From Pelomonas parva (GTDB taxonomy: Bacteria; Pseudomonadota; Gammaproteobacteria; Burkholderiales; Burkholderiaceae_C), in contig NZ_JBIGHV010000015.1 of the NCBI RefSeq assembly GCF_043555835.1, positions 41,276 to 105,275 of the forward strand: 64,000 nt of DNA. Direction: 5' to 3'. Below the pieces are notes generated by a model. That model did not search any database and was not told the origin of the DNA. It saw only the letters and a program-made list of their open reading frames with translations. The position numbers and the translations under genes were made by a program. The first letter of the stretch is position 1; every line of letters begins with the position of its first letter. Positions 24,811 to 32,970 of this stretch are shown piece by piece.

Positions 24811-24826
24811 CTGTATGGAAATACAG
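24811..24826. promoter_or_regulatory. LexA (SOS) box upstream of nrdJ
   Basis: CTGTATGGAAATACAG is an exact CTGT-N8-ACAG LexA operator with CTGTAT/ATACAG inverted arms. On the nrdJ strand a TTGCCC lies 17 bases before TGTATT, so the box would overlap the -10 element. The nrdJ GTG start is 16 bases downstream. Confidence 0.85.
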
Positions 24827-24857
24827 TCTACGCCCGACATAGGGGCAAGTTCAGCGG

Positions 24858-25427
24858 TCAGAACGGATTGATGCTTTTCTCGCGCCGGTAGTGCACATAG
24901 CCCACGCTGGCGCCGGCCCGCAGGCCCACGCCCAGGCGGATGGGCGCCAGCGTGATGCCCTTCAGGCGCTGGTAGTTGATGCCGGCGCCGCCGATGTAGT
25001 ACAGGCTGCCGTCCACGCCAGGGAAGCGCTGGTAGATGGCGCTCGCCCGGGGCAGCTTGTAGACCAGCGTGAAGACCTTGGCGGCATTGGCGCCCATGTC
25101 GAAGCCGATGGACGGCCCGGCCCAGAACACCTTGGACGCGCCGCCGCCCTTCATCAGCAGCTCGCCCTGGCCGTAGCGCAGGCCCACGGTGATGGCGGCG
25201 CTGGCCTCCTCGCCCCGGATGAAGGCATTCGGGCGGCCCTGCTCCTTGAAGGCCTTCTCGATGACCTTGGCCAGGCCCTCGGTCGTCTGGCCGAAGAAGT
25301 CGGTGGCGGCCTTGAGGACGGAGTCTTCGTCGTAGGTGCTGTCCTTGTCGTCCGCAGCGACCGCCGGCAGGGCCGAGGCAGCGGCGAGGGCGGCGAGGTG
25401 TTGCAGATGCTGGCGGCGGTCGAACAT
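24858..25427 (-). CDS. EipA/DUF1134 family envelope protein
   Basis: 189 residues from the ATG at 25427. A signal peptide covers about 1-25 (hydrophobic AALAAASALPAVAA). The mature part carries the DUF1134 hallmarks: AATDFFGQTTEGLAKVIEKA, GRPNAFIRGEEASAA, VGLRYGQGELLMKG and GPSIGFDMGANA. The Brucella homologue EipA is a periplasmic beta-barrel-like protein needed for envelope integrity. It lies upstream of nrdJ on the same strand, but the nrdJ promoter and LexA box lie between them, so it is likely a separate unit. I considered the SYLF lipid-binding family and prefer DUF1134. Confidence 0.85.
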   Translation of the reverse strand: MFDRRQHLQHLAALAAASALPAVAADDKDSTYDEDSVLKAATDFFGQTTEGLAKVIEKAFKEQGRPNAFIRGEEASAAITVGLRYGQGELLMKGGGASKVFWAGPSIGFDMGANAAKVFTLVYKLPRASAIYQRFPGVDGSLYYIGGAGINYQRLKGITLAPIRLGVGLRAGASVGYVHYRREKSINPF

Positions 25428-25530
25428 GGCGGCGTCCTGGTGGCATTCCCTAGTGGAGGGCCAGCATAAACAAAGCGGTGTGAAGTTTGGCCGCACTTAA
25501 CCCATTGACACGACCTAGACTCGGCCTCCC

Positions 25531-25965
25531 ATGTCGTCCAACCCCGACCTCCAGCGCCTGTCCGCCGCCCTCGAATACGTCGACCTCGCCGCGGGCCTGT
25601 ACCTGGCGGGCGGGGCGGACCAGGCCGCGCGGCTGCTCGCCGCAGCGGCCGAGCAGCAGCTGGGCGACCTGGTGCGCCTGATCGACGCGCCCAGCGCCAC
25701 GGTGGACATGCGTGAGCTGCTGGCACGCATCGCCCGCGCCCACCGGCCGGCGGTGGTCGCGCCGCGCGATGCACCGGGGCGCGACTGGGACGCCGAGCCG
25801 GCGCCGGCCGATGCCACGCGCGAGGAAGTCATCGCCTACCTGCGTGCGTCCTGGTTCATGCTGGAGGCCATGGGCCTGGCCTCGCTGGCGCCCGAGCGGC
25901 TTCAGCAGGCGGTGGAGACCAGCACCGTGTTCGGCGGCGCAGACTCGCTGGAACCCTTCGTCTAG
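25531..25965 (+). CDS. Hypothetical protein, all-helical
   Basis: 144 residues, not recognised. It is rich in Ala and Leu with helical periodicity (LSAALEYVDLAAGLYLAGGADQAARLLAAAAEQQ), has no signal or membrane segment, and contains a few conserved-looking aromatics (YLRASWFMLEAMG). It is divergent from the EipA gene across 103 bases and lies 29 bases before the PilZ coding region, so both could be in one transcript. HEPN- or TPR-like helices are possible, but no motif supports them. Confidence 0.65.
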   Translation: MSSNPDLQRLSAALEYVDLAAGLYLAGGADQAARLLAAAAEQQLGDLVRLIDAPSATVDMRELLARIARAHRPAVVAPRDAPGRDWDAEPAPADATREEVIAYLRASWFMLEAMGLASLAPERLQQAVETSTVFGGADSLEPFV

Positions 25966-25994
25966 CATCCAAGGCGCTCAGCCACAGGGAGAGC

Positions 25995-26381
25995 ATCATC
26001 ACCAACACCGAACGCCGCCAATTTGCCCGCGTCGCCTTTGCGGCCGGCGCCGAACTGATCACCACGCAGGCACTGCTGCGCTGCCAGGTGATCGACATCT
26101 CGCTGAAGGGCGTGCTGCTGCAGCTGCCCGAAGGTGCGCAGCCACAGGCGGGCATGCCCTGCCTGGTCAAACTGCCCCTCGGCCAGGCCGACGCCGATGT
26201 CCTCATCGCGATGGCCGGCGAGCTGGCCCACGTCGAAGGCGGCCACGCCGGCGTGCTCTGCCGCAGCATCGACCTGGAATCCATCACCCACCTGCGCCGC
26301 CTCATCGAGGTCAACCTGGGCGACGCGGCGGCGTCGGAGCGCGAACTCAAGGCGCTGATCGCCGCAGCCAGGGCCGCATAA
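25995..26381 (+). CDS. PilZ-domain protein with apparent ATC start codon
   Basis: 128 residues if translation starts at ATC 25995. The c-di-GMP-binding motifs are complete: RQFAR (RxxxR, residues 8-12) in ERRQFARVAF, and DISLKG (DxSxxG, 34-39). The frame has no ATG, GTG or TTG between the preceding stop and GTG 26088; that GTG would delete the RxxxR motif and first strand. AGGGAG lies 3-6 bases before the tandem ATC ATC, exactly where a start is expected. So the gene either uses ATC, or has lost ATG by one base change (or by sequence error). It resembles single-domain PilZ receptors that bind c-di-GMP. Confidence 0.7.
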   Translation: MITNTERRQFARVAFAAGAELITTQALLRCQVIDISLKGVLLQLPEGAQPQAGMPCLVKLPLGQADADVLIAMAGELAHVEGGHAGVLCRSIDLESITHLRRLIEVNLGDAAASERELKALIAAARAA

Positions 26382-26436
26382 GCCCAGTCCATCGCATCGC
26401 TGCCGAGCTGCCGGCCGGCCGCCGAGAATCGCCGGC

Positions 26437-27537
26437 ATGGAGGACCCGACCCCGCTGCAAGCCTTTCGCCGCATCTGCAATCTGCGCATGCTGGCGGGGG
26501 TCTACTACTTCTGCCTGCTGTACGCGCTGTCGCGCCAGCTGACCTGGTTCGACGAGAAGGACGCCGCCCAGCTCGGAGACTCGCTGTTCGCACTGGTGCG
26601 CTTCAGCCGCCAGTCCCTGCTCACCGGGCTGTCGCTGCTGCTGATGGTGGCGCTGGCCGAGGCCGTGCTGGCTGGGCGGCGCTGGCCGCTGCCGGCGGCG
26701 CTCGCCGTGCAGGCACTGGCCGTGGGCCTGGGCGCCGGCCTGGGCACCTGGCTGCGCTACCTCGCCGCCGTGATGGACGACCCCGGCATGCGCGTCAAGC
26801 CCGGCTGGGTGCTGTCCACCATCATCATCTGGGCGTTGCTGGGCGGCATGGCCTACGCGCTGCTGCTCGTCAGCCGCGCGCAGCGCCAGGGCAGCGGCGA
26901 GCTGGCGCGGCTGTTCCGCGAGCGCGAGGCGCTCCGGGCGCAGCAGACCGAGGCCCAGCTGTCGGCGCTGAACGCGCAGATCGAGCCGCACTTCCTGTTC
27001 AACACGCTGGCCAACGTCAAGCGCCTGTACGAGACCCGCCCCGAGCGCGGCCGCGACATGCTGGTGGCCCTCATCGCCTACCTGCGCGCCGCGCTGCCCG
27101 CCATGCGTCGGCACGAGTCGACGCTGGCCGACGAGCTGGAGCTGGTGCGCCACTACCTGGCCATCCTGCAGATGCGCATGGGCGAGCGACTGACCTTCGA
27201 CATCAGCGCGCCGCCCGAGCTGCTGCACGCCCGCCTGCCCACGCTGGTGCTGCCCACGCTGGTGGAGAACGCCGTCAAGCATGGCCTGTCACCGCTGCCG
27301 GAGGGCGGGTGCATCGCGATCCGCGCGGCACCGGCGGACGGTGGCGGGCTGACGGTCGAGGTGGCGGACAACGGCCAGGGCTTCGGCGCGGCCAGCGGCG
27401 GCGCGGGCGTGGGCCTGGCCAACACGCGGGCGCGGCTGGCCGCCCGCTTCGGCGATATGGCCGCGCTGGAGCTGGAGGCCGCGCAGCCGCGCGGCGTCGT
27501 GGCGCGTGTGCGGCTGCCCGCGGAGGCGCTCCAGTGA
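26437..27537 (+). CDS. LytS/AlgZ-type sensor histidine kinase
   Basis: 366 residues. Four hydrophobic helices (about 18-32, 60-80, 85-112, 126-146) form the sensor. A short coiled coil is followed by the His_kinase domain: QIEPHFLFNTLANVK holds the phospho-acceptor His185, LVENAVKHG the ATP-binding Asn278, and VADNGQGFG the G1 Asp311. There is no PAS or HAMP domain. It forms a tightly coupled cassette with a degenerate paralogue (GTGA overlap) and a LytTR regulator (ATGA overlap). Signal unknown. Confidence 0.93.
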   Translation: MEDPTPLQAFRRICNLRMLAGVYYFCLLYALSRQLTWFDEKDAAQLGDSLFALVRFSRQSLLTGLSLLLMVALAEAVLAGRRWPLPAALAVQALAVGLGAGLGTWLRYLAAVMDDPGMRVKPGWVLSTIIIWALLGGMAYALLLVSRAQRQGSGELARLFREREALRAQQTEAQLSALNAQIEPHFLFNTLANVKRLYETRPERGRDMLVALIAYLRAALPAMRRHESTLADELELVRHYLAILQMRMGERLTFDISAPPELLHARLPTLVLPTLVENAVKHGLSPLPEGGCIAIRAAPADGGGLTVEVADNGQGFGAASGGAGVGLANTRARLAARFGDMAALELEAAQPRGVVARVRLPAEALQ

Positions 27538-28580
27538 TCGGCCATGTGTGGCGCTCCTGGCGCTCGCTGCGCCCCTACGAGGCCCTGACCTTCGTGGTGG
27601 CAGCGCTGCTGTTCGGCGCCATCGACCTGACCTCGCTGGTGGACCTCGACGTGGGCGGCCGCCTGCCCGAGGTGCTGGGCCGCCACCTGGGCCTGCCGGT
27701 GGTCAGCTGCGCCGTGCTGCTGCTGTGCTGGTTGCCGGCCGCGCGCAGCAGCCCCATCCACACGGCACGGCGCGCCCGCCTCGTGGGCGCCACGCTGCTG
27801 GGTTCGGCGCTGACCATCGCCGTCATCTACCCGCTGGCCGCCACCCTGCCCTGGCCGTCCATCTGCGACCTGTACGCGCTCAAGCACGGCAAGCCCAGCT
27901 GCAACATGTTCCGCATCTCCGCGCTCATCGGCGACACGCTGTGGGTCGCCATGCCGGCGCTGATGCTGGTGGGCGTGCTGGAGTTCCGCACCCTGCGCCG
28001 CCGGCAGGACCAGGCCGCGCAAGACCTGCTGCGCGAGCATAGCCAGCTGCGCCGCCAGGCCCTGGAGGCGCGCCTGGCGACGCTGCAGGCGCAGATGGAC
28101 CCGGCCCTGCTGTTCGATGCCCTGGTCGCCGTGGAGCAGGCCTACGGCCGCCAGGACCCGGCAGCCAGCGCCCGGCTGGAGCGGCTCATCCGCCACCTGC
28201 GCCTGGCGCTGCCGCGGCTGCGCGAGGCCGGCACGACGCTGGCCGCCGAGGCCGAGCTGATCGCCAGCTACCTGGACTTGCTGCGCGACCTCAACGGCCA
28301 GCCGCCCGCCTTTGACTGCACGCTGGGCGCGCGCGGCGCGACCCCGCTGCCGTCGATGCTGCTGCTGCCGCTGGTGCAGCGCGCACTGCGCCTGGGCCGG
28401 CCGCAGCGCTGCTGGCTGACGGCCGACGGCCGCATCACGCTGGCCTTCGATGACGAGGGGCTCTGCAGCGAGGATGCGGACCTGGCCGCGCTGCGCGAAC
28501 GCCTGGTCGTGCTGGGCGCCACCCTCGTCTGCACCAGCGCCCAGGGCCGCACCGAATTCACGCTTCAACTGCCGTCATGA
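27534..28580 (+). CDS. Degenerate histidine-kinase paralogue (pseudokinase)
   Basis: 348 residues from a GTG overlapping the upstream stop (GTGA). The topology matches the preceding kinase: four hydrophobic helices, coiled coil, then a His_kinase-like domain. The H-box reads QMDPALLFDALVAV, with Ala191 where the active kinase has His185 and Asp195 where it has Asn. The N-box region reads LLPLVQRALRLG, with the ATP-contacting Asn lost. The G1-like strand survives only as LAFDDEGLC. It therefore should neither bind ATP normally nor be phosphorylated. Inferred role: heterodimer partner or sensor subunit modulating the active kinase. Confidence 0.88.
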   Translation: MIGHVWRSWRSLRPYEALTFVVAALLFGAIDLTSLVDLDVGGRLPEVLGRHLGLPVVSCAVLLLCWLPAARSSPIHTARRARLVGATLLGSALTIAVIYPLAATLPWPSICDLYALKHGKPSCNMFRISALIGDTLWVAMPALMLVGVLEFRTLRRRQDQAAQDLLREHSQLRRQALEARLATLQAQMDPALLFDALVAVEQAYGRQDPAASARLERLIRHLRLALPRLREAGTTLAAEAELIASYLDLLRDLNGQPPAFDCTLGARGATPLPSMLLLPLVQRALRLGRPQRCWLTADGRITLAFDDEGLCSEDADLAALRERLVVLGATLVCTSAQGRTEFTLQLPS

Positions 28581-29347
28581 ACACCTTCTCGCCCACCGCT
28601 GTCGTTGCCGAGGACGAAGCCGCCCTGCGTGGCGAACTGGTCGAGCAGCTCGGCCGGCTCTGGCCCGAGCTGAGCATCGTCGGCGAGGCAGCCGACGGCC
28701 TGGAGGCACTGCGCCTGCTGGACCAGCACCGCCCCGACATCCTCTTCCTCGACATCGAGATGCCCGGCGCGACCGGCCTGGACGTGGCTCGGCAGGTGGG
28801 CGGGCGCTGCCACGTGGTCTTCGTCACGGCCTACGACCAGTACGCCGTCGCTGCCTTTGACCAGGGCGCGGTGGACTACCTGCTCAAGCCGCTGGCCGGC
28901 GCGCGGCTGTTCACGGCCATCACGCGGCTGAAGGCGCGCCTGGGCCAGGGCCAGCCACCGGCAGCGCTGGGCGGCGTGCTGGAGCAGCTCAGCGCCCGCC
29001 CTGCCCCGTCGGCGTCGCGGGCGCCGCTGCGCTGGATCAATGCCTCGGTGGGGCAGACGCTGCGCCTCATCACGGTGGACGAGGTGATGTTCTTCCAGAG
29101 CGACAACAAGTACACGCGGCTGGCGCTGAAGGACGGCGAGGCCTTGATCCGCAAGCCACTGAAGGAACTCATCGACGAGCTGGACCCGCAGCAGTTCTGG
29201 CAGATCCACCGCTCCACGCTGGTGAACGTGAACGCGATCGCCAGCGTGAGCCGGGACTTTCGCGGGCGCATGCAGATCAAGCTCAAGCATGGCAGCGAGA
29301 TGCTGCTGGTTGCGGAGAGCTGCGCGCATCTGTTTCGGCAGATGTGA
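28577..29347 (+). CDS. LytTR-family response regulator
   Basis: 256 residues. The receiver domain (about 6-122) has the acidic pair AEDE, phospho-acceptor Asp59 in ILFLDIEMPG, the VTAYD Thr and LLKPL Lys. A LytTR DNA-binding domain follows (about 150-256): MFFQSDNKYTRL, LKELIDELDPQQFWQIHRSTLVNVNAI and RDFRGRMQIKLKHG. LytTR proteins bind imperfect direct repeats and activate transcription. It overlaps the pseudokinase by 4 bases. I saw no clear target repeat in the window; it converges on the deacetylase gene. Confidence 0.94.
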   Translation: MNTFSPTAVVAEDEAALRGELVEQLGRLWPELSIVGEAADGLEALRLLDQHRPDILFLDIEMPGATGLDVARQVGGRCHVVFVTAYDQYAVAAFDQGAVDYLLKPLAGARLFTAITRLKARLGQGQPPAALGGVLEQLSARPAPSASRAPLRWINASVGQTLRLITVDEVMFFQSDNKYTRLALKDGEALIRKPLKELIDELDPQQFWQIHRSTLVNVNAIASVSRDFRGRMQIKLKHGSEMLLVAESCAHLFRQM

Positions 29348-29396
29348 GGGCCGGCGGTCGGTTAGCTTTTCTGAAAGCCTCCGATGCGCCGCACCG

Positions 29397-30128
29397 TCAC
29401 TCCCAGCGCAGATGCACCACCCGATACCCCTTGCCCTTCAACGCCTGCAGCAAGAACGGCATCGCCCTCGCCGTCTGATCCTGCGCGTCATGCAGCAGCA
29501 CGATGCCGCCGCCGCTCCTGCCCAACTGACCTAACAGCTTGTCCGCGAGCATCTGAGGCGTCTGGTCGGGCAGCCAGTCCTCGGCGCCGGCATCCACCGA
29601 CATCACGGTGATGCCCAGCGTCGCCAACGCCTTGAGCAGCACCGGCGACTCGGCGAGGAAGGGGAAGCGGTAGGAAGCCGGTGCCTCGCCCAGGACGTCG
29701 ACGTAGGCTGCCATCATGGCCTTCAGGTCGCGGCCCTGGTCTTCGGCCGGGAGCTGAGAGAAGTTGTCGTGCCGGTAGCCATGCATGCCCACCGTGTGCC
29801 CGGCGTCGCGAACCTGGCGAGCCAGCGCCGGGTGTCGCGTCAGCGGCTCGCCGTTCATGAAGAACGTGGCCTTCACGCAGTGGTCGGCGAGCGCCTTCAG
29901 CACCGCCGGCGTCGACTCCGGCCGCGGACCGTCGTCGAAGGTCAACACGACCTCGCCCGGCGCCAGGCCCGGCAGCGCGGCGTGCTGAGCCGTGCCCCAG
30001 GCCGCGCCCTCGCGTTTGAGCGTCACGGTGCGCGACGTGCCAAGCACATCGGCGCCGCAGGTGGGTTCGGCAGCGGTGGCTGCCGCGGTGAGGGTCGCAA
30101 TGGCCATGGTCAGCAGCGGCTTCATCAT
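29397..30128 (-). CDS. Secreted polysaccharide deacetylase (NodB fold, CE4-like)
   Basis: 243 residues from ATG 30128, two bases after the transporter stop; GAGG precedes it. Signal peptide about 1-20 (ending ATAAE). NodB motifs: VVLTFDDGPRPE (catalytic and metal Asp), GMHGYRHDNF (HxxxH metal ligands), YRFPFLAES (an RxPY-like variant) and GGIVLLHDAQ. It removes N- or O-acetyl groups from glycans. Last gene of the leftward xyloglucan operon, so an esterase acting on acetylated hemicellulose is possible; chitooligosaccharide or peptidoglycan deacetylation are alternatives. Confidence 0.88.
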   Translation of the reverse strand: MMKPLLTMAIATLTAAATAAEPTCGADVLGTSRTVTLKREGAAWGTAQHAALPGLAPGEVVLTFDDGPRPESTPAVLKALADHCVKATFFMNGEPLTRHPALARQVRDAGHTVGMHGYRHDNFSQLPAEDQGRDLKAMMAAYVDVLGEAPASYRFPFLAESPVLLKALATLGITVMSVDAGAEDWLPDQTPQMLADKLLGQLGRSGGGIVLLHDAQDQTARAMPFLLQALKGKGYRVVHLRWE

Positions 30129-30130
30129 CC

Positions 30131-31447
30131 TCAATGCCCCCCGGCCGGCGCTGCCTGCCCATTGACCTCGCCAGCCTCCTCATGGTCATGCGGGAACGGC
30201 GCCAGCCAGGCCAGGATGACCGGCGGGACGGAGAAGACCAGCACCCAGCCGAAGAAGCTCAGGTAGTTGTGGTCCACCAGGTTCCACATGAAGCCGCTGA
30301 CCGTGCCAGTGCTCCATTTGGTGAGCGCCATGACGCCGGTGGCCATCGCGTAGTGGGCCATGCGGAACGGGCCCGGGGCGACCTGCTGCATCATGTACAG
30401 CATGTGGCCCACCGAGCCCATGCCGAAGCCGAACTTCTCGATGGCGACGATGGCGCCAATGATGACCGGGTCGGTCGGCATCGTCTGCGCGAGGTAGAAA
30501 TAGGTCAGGTGCGGAATGTTCAGCACCAGCGCCAGCGTGAAAAAGCTGCGCGGCAAGGTGCGCTTGGCGACGAGGAAGCCGCCCAGGAAGGCTCCCGCGA
30601 TGAAGGCCAGCGTGCCGACGGTGCCGTTGATGTGGCCGAGCGCCTCGTTGCCCAGGCCCAGGCCGCCCGCACTCGTCGAGTCGAGCAGGAACAGCGGGCC
30701 GAACTTCTCGATGAAGCCTTCGGCGAAGCGGTAGAAGAAGATGACGGCCAACATCATCCAGATCTGCGGCTTCTTGAAGAAGGTGACCCAGGCCTCGCGC
30801 ATGCCGGTCATGCCGACGGCCAAGCCCTGGCCCTGCAACGTGGACGGCGCACCCGGCGGCAGCACGCGCCAGTGCCACAGGCCCGCCAGCGCCATGGCAC
30901 CGGCGGCCAGCGACACGACGATGACCCAGCACTGCACCCAGCTCATGCCCATGTGGTTGTGCAGGTAACCCGTCAGCGACACGAACAGGCCGGAGCCGAT
31001 GACGGCGCCCATGTTCCAGCACATGCCTTGCAGGCCGGCGTAGCGCGCCTGGTCGCGCTTGGAGGCGGTGGTCATGAACACGCCGTCGGCGCAGGTGTCC
31101 TGCGTGGCGGACGCGAAGCCGACGAGCCAGAAGAAGGCCAGCGACAGCTTGAAGAAGCCCTCCAGCGGCAGGACCAGTGCCACGAGGGCGAGGCCGGCGG
31201 CCATCGTGAACTCCATGCTGATGACCCAGAAGCGCTTGCTGCGGTAGGCCTCCAGCAGCGGCGCCCACAGCGGCTTGAGCACCCAGGGCAGGTACATCTG
31301 CGAGGTGTAGAGCGCGATGTCCTCGTTGGAGACGCCCAGGTTCTTGTAGATGATGGCCGCGACGACGCCGACCATCACATTGGGCAAGCCCATGGCCAGG
31401 TAGAGCGAGGGCACCCAGGTGAGCAGGTGGCGTTGGGGTTGTGTCAT
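30131..31447 (-). CDS. MFS transporter of the AmpG/PAT type
   Basis: 438 residues with about twelve transmembrane helices. AmpG-like features are VPSLYLAMGLPNVMVGVVAA at the N-terminus, KPLWAPLLEAYRSKRFW in loop 2-3 and ATQDTCADGVFMTTA in helix 4. AmpG proteins carry anhydro-muropeptides, but relatives occur in glycan loci as oligosaccharide permeases. The ATG overlaps the stop of the upstream TPR gene (ATGA). Inferred: inner-membrane uptake of an oligosaccharide released by this operon; substrate unproved. Confidence 0.85.
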   Translation of the reverse strand: MTQPQRHLLTWVPSLYLAMGLPNVMVGVVAAIIYKNLGVSNEDIALYTSQMYLPWVLKPLWAPLLEAYRSKRFWVISMEFTMAAGLALVALVLPLEGFFKLSLAFFWLVGFASATQDTCADGVFMTTASKRDQARYAGLQGMCWNMGAVIGSGLFVSLTGYLHNHMGMSWVQCWVIVVSLAAGAMALAGLWHWRVLPPGAPSTLQGQGLAVGMTGMREAWVTFFKKPQIWMMLAVIFFYRFAEGFIEKFGPLFLLDSTSAGGLGLGNEALGHINGTVGTLAFIAGAFLGGFLVAKRTLPRSFFTLALVLNIPHLTYFYLAQTMPTDPVIIGAIVAIEKFGFGMGSVGHMLYMMQQVAPGPFRMAHYAMATGVMALTKWSTGTVSGFMWNLVDHNYLSFFGWVLVFSVPPVILAWLAPFPHDHEEAGEVNGQAAPAGGH

Positions 31448-32970
31448 GGTTTTTTGTTGGGCTTCTTCGGGGCGTTCAACAGGGCAAGGGCGGTGGCGGG
31501 CGTTTCGTTGGATTGCAGTGCCAGCAGGGCGGCGCGGGCATTGGCTTGTTCGTCCTTGGCCTTGGAGGACACAAGCGCCCGCAGGCTGCGCAGCGCCCGG
31601 GCACGGTCGCCCGTCTGCAAATGCGCCTGCGCCGCGAGTTCGGTGTAGGCAGTGACCGAGGGCTCCAGCAGCGCGGCCGCCTCCGCCACATTGCTCAGGG
31701 TCACACTGGTGTTGCCGGCGGCCTGCAGTGCCCGGGCCAGGTGGTAGAGCGTGGGCGCGTCGTCCGGGCGCTGCTTGTGGGCCGTGACCAGGAAGGCGCG
31801 CGCCTGTTTCAGCGCCAGATCGCGGTCCGCCCCCTGCGAGCGCTCGGCCTCGGCCAGCCAGGCCCAACCCAGCAGCCGGTTGGCCTCGAAGGGCGCGGGG
31901 TCCTGACGCGCCCAGGGCGACAGCAGCAGCAAGGCGCGCTCGGGGTCGCCGAAGCGGGTTTCCGCATAGGCCAGTGCCCAGCGCATGACGTCGGGCGCCT
32001 GCTCGCCACCCGCCTGCGCCACGCGGTCGCGCAGGCTTTGCAGCAAGGACTTGCCGGTCTCGGCAGTCGGCCACGCAGCGATGGCGATGGCATCCACCTC
32101 GGCCAGCGCCTGCGCCTCGGCCACGGCTGTGATGCGAATGTCGGGCGCCTTGCCCGTCGGCAGGTGGACGACACCGAGCTTGCGCAAGTGCCGGCGCAGC
32201 TCTCGCGTGAGGGCATCGACCGACAGGCCGGTGGCCGGCTCCAGCGCCGCCAGCGCGTCTTCGCCGACTGCAACGCGTTGGAGGTAGGCATTGAAACGCG
32301 GCAGCCGGTCCACGTCGGAATGGGCGTAGTGCGTCAACAGCCAGGCCTGTGCGGTGTAGATCTCTTGTTGATGGCTCGGCACCTCGCCCGACTTCAGCAC
32401 CTCGGCGAGGTCCATCCAGCGCCGCCCTTCCAGTTGGGTCAGGAAGGTGTCGATGCCACCGATCTCGACGGCATCAGCGCCAAAGCTCACGTTGCCGAAA
32501 TAGTTGCCCAAGCCCGAGGAGTACCAGTCCGGCTGGCCGGCCCTTGCAAACCGCCGCGAGACCCGGTGGGCATTCACGAACAGCAACGGATTGACTGCAA
32601 CGGTGGCGACATCGAGCGCCACTAGCGGGAAGCCGTCCACGGTGGCGCCGGTCATGGCGTGAAGGTTCGGCCTCCCCGTGCCATCCACCCGAGCGATCAG
32701 CGCAGGGTCGCTCACCAACAACAGCGGCGCGGGCGAGCGCGCCCCCCGCTCCGGCACACCCAGCGCCATCAGCATGAGGCTTTGCTGGCGCTCCAGTTCC
32801 GCCAGCCGCTTGCGGGCGGTGGCCTCGGAGGTCTGCGCCAGCAGGCTGAAGTGGCGACTCTCGGCGCGCAGCCAGGGCTGCGCAGCCCATGCGGGCGCGG
32901 CCCAGGCCAGGGCGCCGGCCAGCGCCAGCAGCACGGCAGCAGCACGTGATGGGCGGAAGAGGCGGTTCAT
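31444..32970 (-). CDS. Peptidase-like/TPR secreted protein, catalytically dead paralogue
   Basis: 508 residues; signal peptide about 1-30 (ending AWAAQ). It aligns collinearly with the next gene upstream: PWLRAESRHFSLLAQ, PDWYSSGLGNYFG, WLLTHYAHSD, EPATGLSVDALTRELRRH, MRWALAYAE and PFEANRLLGWAWLAEA, then TPR-like helices. Where the paralogue has the HEYAH zinc site at 131-135, this protein has FVNAH, and the downstream Glu152 is Ser152. The metallopeptidase site is therefore erased while the scaffold is kept. It overlaps both neighbours by 4 bases. Likely a binding or assembly protein paired with its active paralogue. Confidence 0.8.
   Translation of the reverse strand: MNRLFRPSRAAAVLLALAGALAWAAPAWAAQPWLRAESRHFSLLAQTSEATARKRLAELERQQSLMLMALGVPERGARSPAPLLLVSDPALIARVDGTGRPNLHAMTGATVDGFPLVALDVATVAVNPLLFVNAHRVSRRFARAGQPDWYSSGLGNYFGNVSFGADAVEIGGIDTFLTQLEGRRWMDLAEVLKSGEVPSHQQEIYTAQAWLLTHYAHSDVDRLPRFNAYLQRVAVGEDALAALEPATGLSVDALTRELRRHLRKLGVVHLPTGKAPDIRITAVAEAQALAEVDAIAIAAWPTAETGKSLLQSLRDRVAQAGGEQAPDVMRWALAYAETRFGDPERALLLLSPWARQDPAPFEANRLLGWAWLAEAERSQGADRDLALKQARAFLVTAHKQRPDDAPTLYHLARALQAAGNTSVTLSNVAEAAALLEPSVTAYTELAAQAHLQTGDRARALRSLRALVSSKAKDEQANARAALLALQSNETPATALALLNAPKKPNKKP

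Noticed and set aside
24796..24840. nrdJ start at ATG 24840
   Set aside because: It would place the LexA box and likely -10 inside the coding region; GTG 24795 has a spaced GAGG and gives the conserved N-terminus.
24858..25427. SYLF/Ysc84 lipid-binding family for the gene upstream of nrdJ
   Set aside because: The motif order FFGQTTEGLAKVIEKA then GRPNAFIRGEE fits DUF1134 (EipA) better.
29348..29396. Bidirectional terminator between the LytTR and deacetylase genes
   Set aside because: Only a 5-base stem (GCTTT-TCTG-AAAGC) without a proper T-run; too weak to call.
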